Assembly: GCA_943736015.1 (NCBI GenBank)
Contig: OX031072.1
Coordinates: 9,141,501 to 9,205,500 of the forward strand
Origin: Tridacna crocea
Lineage: Eukaryota > Mollusca > Bivalvia > Cardiida > Cardiidae
DNA: 64,000 nucleotides
Direction of reading: 5' to 3'
Below the pieces are notes generated by a model. That model searched no databases. It had not been told where the DNA came from and saw nothing but the letters and a program-made list of their open reading frames with translations. The stretch's first letter is position 1; every line of letters begins with the position of its first letter. Of this stretch, positions 56,437 through 64,000 are shown piece by piece. The translations under genes and the position numbers were made by a program.

Positions 56437-57078
56437 GTAAGCACAAAAACAATTTTTTTAACATGTTATTGAATAGATATGCAGTTGCAGGTTGTCGCAC
56501 GGAATGTCTGGGATGTCAGTGCATGTTAATCTTTAGTTCTTTTGGTGGTTAATCGTTTGTTGAAGACATTTAATCCAACAAAGTTTCGTCGGCGACTACG
56601 ATTTTTGGAAAAACACTACTTGGAGTCTCCATAAACCTTTGTAAAACATATACACTCAATATTCTGAAGTGTGTGCCGTGTCAGATGACCAATACAGTGA
56701 TTATCCTCAGCACTATAAACCGATAAAAAATCAAATTGCAGTTATTAAGGGATATTTTGCCATTTTTACATTATAACGTAAGATGCTTCTACAGTCAATA
56801 CAACGATTCAGCTTCTGAGCTGAAAATACTGTAAGTGTATGGGTTTGTGTTACAGTGAACAACTTTGTCATTTTGGTCAAGATTCTATATTAATTATCGT
56901 AGTCACAGTCGTAGTATAGTTAAATAAATACTTGAATGGAAGTACAATTCTACAACACATTGAACTCTTCCTTCTATCAATAGGCCTAATGTTACTGGGT
57001 ATGTATTCAGGCGATCTCGGGTTCTCTGTTTCTATCCCCAATTTTATTAAGCTGGCAGAATCAGACACCCATCATGAA

Positions 57079-57103
57079 AAAGAGAGAGAGAGAGAGAGAG
57101 AGG
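57079..57103. repeat. GA microsatellite
   Basis: (GA)n run of about 12 units. Confidence 0.9.
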
Positions 57104-57339
57104 TGTATCATTAGGAATGTGCCCAACTGTCCCATAGGAATACGGAAGTTGCGCCTATATTTTTTGCAAATCTTTCTGAAACTAAAACAAAAGAAAAGTG
57201 AAGTTAGGTATTCTCGTATTTTGTGAATATTATTATTGATTGTATGCGTTAGAATCTAATTCTAACATCGGTATTCGGGAATGTTACTCGATAATACATT
57301 GCGATTTCATATCCGAGATACTGTGAATGAATCATCGGG

Positions 57340-58680
57340 ACAGAGCCATAAATTAAACTGCTCATTGCAGGAAGTCCTTGTATCTATCACTAAGTGGTGG
57401 GCAGATGATTGACTATAGTCGAAAGTCATTTGGTTTTGGCTTCCAATTCCGATAATCGCTTGAGAAAACCCGGAATTTATTGTAGTCTATTCTTGAACTC
57501 GCTTGATGCCTAAACTTGAATTCTTGGTTTTGTGAATATCATTAATTACAATCTCCGATTGAACAGTAGATAACAAACATCAAAATTGGCCGGAAAAATG
57601 AGAAAGAAATTTTTGTCCATGGATTATTTGACAAACCTTGACAACTCGGCACGCTTCTCATTTGATCCCTGAGTCCGGGTTTTGAGACTTGGAAATTTGA
57701 AATGATCTGTCTTTGACAGTGGAAAATATCTGACGCATAAAATTATCGTCCAGAGCTTCATAAAATCTAGCTTGCGCGCATCCGGCAGAAAATTGGGCTG
57801 AACACGATCAGTATAAAATGCAAAGGACACGCGGATGATAATGAGGCTGTCGAGTCATTTATGACAGAGTAACAAAGGTGTTATTCCTCTTATCTAGTGT
57901 AAAGTGATAGATTTTTTAAATTTATTTGCTATTTAAACTGACTGGATGATGTCAAGTCATGTAGCAATACATCTCCAAAAATTAATTGTCACGAAAAAAT
58001 AGATTGCCAAAAAAGTGTGAAAACCCATGACAATACAATGAGCAGCTTGGCCTCGTCCGATCAGGGGGTCTTCAAACTATCTTCTCATCAATAATAATGA
58101 ATTTATACAGTGAATTTACACAAATCTCTGAATAAAGCAATAAGTGGAAGCTAAATTCCGTTCATGAGTGAAAAAAAAAATTGTTTTATGAAATGGAAAT
58201 GTAGATTTATAGCAGAAGGGTGATAATGAAACTGGTGAGTCATTTATGACAGAGTAACAAAGGTGTTTTTCCTCTTATCTAGTGTAAAGTGACAGATTTT
58301 TAAGTTACTTGCTATTTAAACTGACTGGATGATGTCAAATCATGTAGCAATACTTCTCCAAAAATTAATTGTCACGAAAAAGTAGATCGCCAAAAAAGCG
58401 TCAAAAGCCATGACACTACAATGAACAGCATGGCATCGTCCGATGAGGGGGACTTCAAACTATCTTCTCATCTTTAATAATGAATTTAAACACAGTGAAT
58501 TTACACAAATCTCTGAATAAATGAATAAAACAATAATTGGAAGCTAAATTTCCGGGTTCATGAGAGAAAAAATGTTGTTTTATGAAATAAAAATATAGAT
58601 CTATAGCAGACAGGTTTTGCGGGGGGGGTTTAAGTCATCGTCTGCAAATATTTTAAATATGTCTGATTGTTTTTTTGTAT
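57340..58680 (-). mobile_element. hAT-related relic with internal duplication
   Basis: Collinear, in inverse orientation, with about 50880-51830 of the hAT-like element. Matching phrases include TCATTTATGACAGAGTAACA, CTCTTATCTAGTGTAAAGTG and ATTAATTGTCACGAAAAA. About 57860-58215 is repeated as 58230-58610. No TAGGGATGGCAA terminus survives. Confidence 0.75.
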
Positions 58681-58868
58681 ATGGAAAAATGAACAGTTTT
58701 GATTATTCATGTGCTAAAAAAATAAAACAGAATAAAGTGCTTTACTTGAAATCTTTATAACGTCTCATCTGAAGATTTAAATGTCTCAAATGTTTGGAAA
58801 ATGTCCCATTGGTTTTCAAAGACAGGAGACATTGTCTCATTGAAATAAATTCTTTACCGATCACTGTT

Positions 58869-59330
58869 AGCCTAGCGACAGAAAACACAAAAATGTACTT
58901 GCGACATTCGGCGATTCCTCAGTAGACACCTTTTAACCGGAAATATCCGTCATGTATTACAATTTTTTTTTTGACAATTTCTATCCATCGAGGAAGCCAT
59001 TCGTTGACGTCACAGGATTCCCAGGAAGGGCCAGGAAGTGTATTGTCGGATTATGTATTAGAATCAAATATCTTTTCTTTAAAAGAGAATACGGTTAAAT
59101 ACTTTTGTTAGTTACTTCTATTAAGTATCATGTGATGTCCATAAATATATCTTAAAAACGAAAAAAATAATAGTAATACGTAATCCGAAAATATGCTTCC
59201 TGGCCCTTCCCCTGACGTCAGCGAATGGCCTCCTCGATGAATAGAAATTGTCTCCGGTTAAAAGGTGTCTTCTGAGGAATCGCCGAATGTCGCAGGTACA
59301 TTTTTGTGTTGTCTATCGTTAGGCTAAAGG
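58869..59330. mobile_element. Palindromic MITE, termini TTAGCCTA
   Basis: Arms of ~165-190 bp (58869 to about 59062, and about 59170 to 59327) are inverted copies: TTAGCCTAGCGACA/TGTCTATCGTTAGGCTAA outside, GGAAGGGCCAGGAAG/CTTCCTGGCCCTTCC inside. Nested in the 3.8-kb element. Confidence 0.85.
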
Positions 59331-59639
59331 AAATTATGATCAATTTTTGTTTCGTGGTTGATTTTGGGTGGGAAAGGCTGTTTTGTGCTGTCGCTTGCAA
59401 TCGAGGCGCTGCATTCCTTGTGTTTATATTATATAGGGGAAATTTTTTTCCATACTTTATCATTTATTTTGGTTATAGAAGGTCAAATTCCCATGTCTAT
59501 ATCATGGCATTTCATTTCAAACGCATCAAAAGGACAATAAACTTGATGGAAAGAAAAGCCAAAAGATGGACAAAAAAAGGGAAAAATCATTAAACTCATA
59601 CACAATCACATTATGATATCGTTCTCTTTTTCAATTCAG

Positions 59640-59726
59640 GAACTGGATCGTTTTATTGTGTTCTGGAGCGTGGAGCGTTGCCTACAAAAATTGAGAGAAA
59701 AGTGCTTTTTAATGGATGTCGTATAG
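59640..59726 (+). CDS. Candidate second exon of the TIR-initiated transcript
   Basis: Acceptor TCTTTTTCAATTCAG ends at 59639. Phase 0 is open for 28 codons to TAG; the +2 frame is also open (TGSFYCVLERGALPTKIERK..). Speculative, see the exon at 56410. Confidence 0.2.
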   Translation, partial: ELDRFIVFWSVERCLQKLREKCFLMDVV

Positions 59727-60019
59727 TTTTTTGTTTTCAAATGTGGTGAATAAGGCATATGTAATTCACTTCACACAACACAAACTTCAGATTATTGTGT
59801 TTGTATGTTTAAAGAAGCTTTTTGCCGACTTCCGTGTGTTGATTATTCAGAAATCGCAGTCGCTGACAGAAGTTTGTTGGATTAAACGTCTTTAACAAAT
59901 AACAAACCACCAAACGAACAATACAGAAATATGCACTAACATCCCAGACATTCCGTGCAACAACCATCTACAGCACAACTACTCATCTGGTTGTTATAGA
60001 AGTATGTTTTTCTGCTTAC

Positions 60020-60046
60020 CTAGTGTAATCTTGTGGGCGCAGCCAT
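60020..60046 (-). CDS. Mirror first exon in the right TIR
   Basis: ATG at 60046-60044, the same codons as the left TIR, donor GTAAGC at 60019-60014. The final codon is TAG instead of AAG, so this copy could not encode past eight residues. Confidence 0.3.
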   Translation of the reverse strand: MAAPTRLH

Positions 60047-60128
60047 GTTTTTTACTCGAACGGGTACGTAAAATTGACAGGGGCAGTAACGTTGACCAGG
60101 AGCAAGTTCGTAAGGTCTCCCCAGTGTG

Positions 60129-60230
60129 ACTGTTTAGTGTCCATGGAGGGATTTCAGAGATTTTACAGTCGGCAATAGACTCAGTGTCAATGCCGAGGTT
60201 AGCTACACGTTCTTTCTACGCTAAGTGTAC
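60129..60230 (-). pseudogene. LINE ORF2 continuation beyond the insertion
   Basis: On the minus strand the frame of the 55.4-kb LINE continues here. GIDTESIADCK, then EIPPWTLNS, leads into the TSD and thence into the RNase H part. IPPW before RNase H is typical of these LINEs. An in-frame TAG upstream of KERVANLG and a second stop (TAA) further upstream mark decay or the 5' truncation point near 60230. Confidence 0.8.
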
Positions 60231-61055
60231 TAATTATCTATTCAATATGAGAAAAAATAAACTTAGGCTTTAAATCGATACTCTTTGATAAATGAATAGG
60301 GTAACATGTCCTTTTCAGTGTTCCAATAATGGGGGACACAAACATGCCTTCTTTTTTCTAAAGCAACGTCCGGAATAATGCCACTAAAATTTCATGCGTC
60401 AGATACATTAAGTTACAGATTTGCTTTTTAAAGCTGTATACAGCTTTTACCATACAAAATATTACTTTCATATTTAATACATTTTGATTATGTGACATTT
60501 CTTGGTAGAAATAAATGAAATTGAAGTCAAAAGTTAGGAGGACAAAACAACGCAACACAATTAAAAAAACGACTGAACTTGTTTCATTTCCTATTACTTC
60601 AAAATCATTAAGAACTTTGATTTAAAATGATAACTGTCATCAGAAATCATCATCATATATACAAAAGTTTTGGGAAAAATGATTAATCCCTCTGTCTCTT
60701 TGAGTTCTTTGTATGCTTTCCGGTATTCCGCAGGAGTTTTACCCATGTTTCCGAAAGAAGAAGATTGCATCAGATACGTTAGATAGAAAATAAAAAGTTT
60801 CAGGTTTCATGGATATTTTACAATCTGGTCAACAAACATTGATTAAAGTGTAGGTTATATATCTGTGTTTGAAAGAAGCACAGGGAAAAATATGGTATAT
60901 TTGAAAAACAACAATGATCTCCTTGCAGAACCTTTCAGAATCAGATACGTTAAATTTATGCATCAGATATGTTAAATATCTTTTAAATACTTCTTGTTTT
61001 GGCATATTCTATTTTTCACATTCAAGTGGGTTTAATATAGCAAAGGGAATTACTA
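60231..61055. other. Unannotated AT-rich sequence
   Basis: No gene or recognised repeat. Phrases like CATCAGATACGTTAAA recur at about 60393-60412, 60768-60782 and 60949-60973, perhaps a very degraded repeat. Confidence 0.35.
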
Positions 61056-62229
61056 AACAAGAGGGCCAAGATGGCCCTGGATCGCTCACCTGAATTTTTG
61101 AGATGACCATAGCCTATTTTTTTTTTTGAGGTATTGAAACCAAATTTATAAATTTGCTAAGCAATTTTCAAAAGGTCACCTGTAAAAGTCATTTCGAAAT
61201 CTGACCATCAGTTTCAAAAAGAAGAATTTTTAAGAATTCTTCATTTCTGTATAAGAGCAAGTATACCCCATCCACGAGAGCCATGTTTCTTGATGGATCA
61301 AAATTTACGAACAAGTTTTCAAAAGGGTCAAGAATTTCTTCATTTCCATATAGTGCAAGTAGCCCCCATTCACCAGAGCCATATTTCTTGACCAATCAAA
61401 ATTTCGCGAAAACTATTTGAAAAGGGTCACCCAAGGAACATCCCTGAGAAATTATTTCAAAATCTGACCATCTGTTTTAGAGAAGAAAATTTTTTAAGAA
61501 TTTCCTCATTTCCCTATAGTACAAGTAGCCCCCATTCACCAGAGCCATGTTTCTTGACCAATCAAAATTTTGCGAACATATTTTGAAAAGGGTCACCCAA
61601 GGAACAACTCTGTGAAATTATTTCAAAATCTGACCAGCAGTTTCAGAGAAGAAGATTTTTTAAGAATTCCTTGATTTCTGTATAGTGCAAGTGGCCCCCA
61701 TTCACCAGATCCACATTTTTTGACGGATCAAAATTTCACGAACAAATTTTGAAAAGGGTCACCCAAGTAACATATCTGTGAAGTTATTTCAAAATCCGAC
61801 CAGCGGTTTCAGAGGAGAAGATTTTTAAAGAATTCCTTGATTTCTGTATAGTGCAAGTAGCCCCCATTCACCAGAGCCACATTTTTCGACGGATCAAAAT
61901 TTCACGAACAATTTTTGAAAAGGGTCACCCAAGGAACATAATCTGTGAAATAATTTCAAAATCTGACCAGCGGTTTCAGAGGAGAAGATTTTTAAAGAAT
62001 TTGCTAAAAAATTCCATTTGGTTGCCATGGCAACCAGAGTTTTTGACGGAATCAAATTCTGTGAATCATTTTTAAAGTGGACCTCCCAAGGAACATTCCT
62101 GCCAAGTTTGGTCCAAATTGGCCCAGTGGTTTAGGAGGAGTTGATGTTTAAAGAATTGTTGACGACGCACGACGGACACCCAGTGACCCTAAAAGCTCCC
62201 CTCGAGCACGTTGTGCTCAGGTGAGCTAA
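61056..62229 (+). mobile_element. Helitron-like (pearl/HINE-type) element 4, complete
   Basis: 5' hairpin GGGCCA-AGA-TGGCCC, about five to six core units, the GTTGCCATGGCAACCAGAG box, a short CGACGCACGACGG tract, 3' hairpin GAGCAC-GTT-GTGCTC and terminal CTAA at 62226-62229. It has fewer core units than element 2, showing copy-number change. Confidence 0.9.
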
Positions 62230-62257
62230 CAAAGACAACGGATGCTAATCATTGAAA

Positions 62258-64000
62258 AACAAGAGGACCATGATGGTCCTATATCGCTCACCTGAGTACT
62301 AAGCAGCAAAGGTCTACAACAAAGACTATAATTACCAAATACTGAGGTTCAAGGGCTAATGATGATCAAAAAAGAGCGGCAAATTGTCGAAAGATATGCA
62401 ATCCCACCACCAGTTGTATAGGAGGTATAATAGTTGCAAAGGGCTGGCAATGCAACAGACAATTTGACTTGAGACTTCAAAATTCCACTCTGGACAAGCA
62501 AACAATACTATTAAAATAAAGATCAAAGTGGAATTTCTCAAAATCCACGCTAGGTAGAGTTATTGTTCTTGAACCGAGTACTCAGTAATATCACAACAAA
62601 CATGCATACCAATTTTGAATTCGTTCCGACTTGAGATGACAAAGTTATATTCCAAACAAGCATTCAATGCAGACTCATGTGAGATTTTATTGAGAAAAAC
62701 ATTCTAACCAATTTTCAATTCAGCTTAGCAAGAAATGTGGTCTCAAGAGTGCTCACAAGAACACTTTTAAACATTTCCCTCTTTATCCCTATGTGAAATC
62801 TGAGACCAACAACATAGAGCTAACTTTCACACCAGGATCATAATTTGAAGTATTTTAGTAGAGGGCCACTAGATGATGCTACATGCCAAATATGAAAGCT
62901 CTAGCCCTTATGGTTTGGGAGAAGAAGATTTTCTAAGATTTCCTCCTTTATCGCGATGTGAAATCCGGGAACCTACAACATAGGGCCATAATTCGAGGTA
63001 TGTTGATAGAAAGCCACTAGATGATGCTATATGCCAAATATGAAAGCTCTAGCCCTTATGGTTTGGGAGAAGAAGATTTTCTAAGATTTCCTTCTTTATC
63101 GCTATGTGAAATCCGGGAACCTACAACAGAGGGCCATAATTTGAGGTATGTTGATAGAAAGCCACTAGATGATGCTATATGCCAAATATGAAAGCTCTGG
63201 CCATTACGGTTTGGTACAAGAAAATTTTCTAAGATTTCCTTCTTTATCGCTATGTGAAATCCGAGACCCACAACATAGGGCAAATTCTTTACATCAGGGA
63301 CATAATTTGACGAAAATTGGTAGAGGGCTACTAGATGATGCTACATGCCAAATATGAAAGCTCTGGCCTTTACCATTTGCACAAGAAGGTTTTTAAAGAT
63401 TTCCTTCCTTGTCTTTATGTGAAATCCAAGACCAACAACATAGGTTTAATTTCACACCAGGGCCTTAATTTGAAGTATTTTGGTAGAGGGTCACTAGATG
63501 ATGATGCATGCCAAATATGAAAGCTCTAGCCCTTACGGTTTGGGACAAGAACATTTTCTGAGATTTCCTTCTTTATTTCTTTGTGAAATCCCAGACCCCA
63601 CAACATAGGACCAATTTCCACACTAAGGTGATAATTTGAAGTATTTCAGTAGAGGGCCACTAGATGATGCTACATGCAAATTATGAGAGCTCTAACCCTT
63701 ACGGTTTGGGAGAAGGAGATTTTCTAATATTTCCTTCTTTATCTCTATGTGAAATCTGAGAACCCACAGCATAGGGCCAATTTCAAGACTAGAGCCACAA
63801 TTTGAAGTATTTTGGTAGAGGGCCATTAGATAATGCTACATGCCAAATATGAAAGCTCTAGCCCTTACAGTTTTTGACAAGAAGATTTTTAAAGTTTTTT
63901 CACTCTGTTGCCATAGCAACCAGAGTTCTACATGGATTTCAAATCTTTGAAGTATTTTGAAAGTGCATCATCTAGGGATCATTTCTGTGAAGTTCGACTG
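62258..64000 (+). mobile_element. Helitron-like element 5, related family, runs off the window
   Basis: Begins AACAAGAGGACCATGATGGT, with hairpin AGGACCA-TGA-TGGTCCT and ATCGCTCACCTGAGTA, a diverged version of the element 4 start. The core is different: at least seven units of 149-167 bp built on GCCACTAGATGATGCTACAT, TATGAAAGCTCTAGCCCTTA and TATCTCTATGTGAAATC. At about 63908 the box GTTGCCATAGCAACCAGAG reappears, matching the conserved box just before the 3' end of the other family. The 3' terminus lies beyond 64000. Confidence 0.8.

Larger units (their letters stand above)
56328..60128. mobile_element. 3.8-kb long-TIR element, superfamily unassigned
   Basis: The 3801-bp element has ~310-bp terminal inverted repeats (56328 to about 56640, and about 59820 to 60128). 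Their outer 120 bp are ~94% identical. Ends read CACACTGGAGAG and CTCCCCAGTGTG, with a 6-bp TSD. Internally it holds a GA microsatellite (57079-57103), a region homologous to the hAT-like element (57340-58680) and a palindromic MITE (58869-59330). No transposase was recognised. A 6-bp TSD excludes most common superfamilies; Polinton, IS3EU and Dada use about 6 bp, but no matching genes or termini are evident. Confidence 0.85.

Overview
The window looks like a gene-poor, AT-rich stretch of a metazoan nuclear genome, most likely a marine bivalve mollusc. The reasons are the very high load of short non-autonomous DNA transposons, Helitron-like elements with ~160-bp tandem cores that resemble bivalve 'pearl'/HINE elements, tRNA-headed SINEs, a Tc1 relic and RNase H-bearing LINE fragments. 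The species is not identified, and there is no prokaryotic or viral gene organisation. Family names marked as inference rest on termini, target-site duplications (TSDs) and motifs read by eye, with no database search.

Layout. 0.4-2.2 kb: Helitron-like element 1, abutting an internally deleted mariner. 2.8-5.2 kb: two ~490-bp inverted arms around a 1.4-kb centre. 5.2-15.4 kb: palindromic TTAA-flanked MITEs (family A) scattered through unique sequence, with the best host-exon candidate at 9.07-9.21 kb. 17-20.4 kb: GC-run repeat, SINE, LINE fragment, and a second Helitron-like family. 20.4-35.3 kb: more MITEs, a MITE inserted in a ~70-bp tandem repeat, Helitron-like elements 2 and 3, a mariner-superfamily relic and SINEs. 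34.9-39.1 kb: pyrimidine-rich duplications and a 2.8-kb A-rich ~110-bp minisatellite. 39.8-40.7 kb: the longest convincing non-transposase ORF, an acidic 279-residue protein on the minus strand with a splice acceptor upstream. 42-50.3 kb: MITE clusters and a Tc1 relic. 50.4-52.05 kb: a hAT-like element with a perfect 8-bp TSD. 53.3-55.2 kb: a CCGTA-rich inverted-repeat element. 55.4-60.2 kb: a LINE ORF split by a 3.8-kb long-TIR element with a 6-bp TSD. 61.06-64 kb: two Helitron-like elements head to tail, the second running off the window.

How it fits together. Nested insertions give a relative chronology and independent proof of target sites: TTAA for the MITEs, GTTAAAAT for the hAT-like element, ACTGTT for the long-TIR element. 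No intact transposase or full retrotransposon is present, so everything mobile here is non-autonomous or dead. The least explained item is the 3.8-kb element: each ~310-bp terminal repeat carries an ATG, nine codons and a splice donor, and its superfamily could not be assigned. The host coding content that can be supported is small: the acidic ORF, and one candidate 5' exon whose upstream kilobase holds five copies of an octamer, TGTCGATA.
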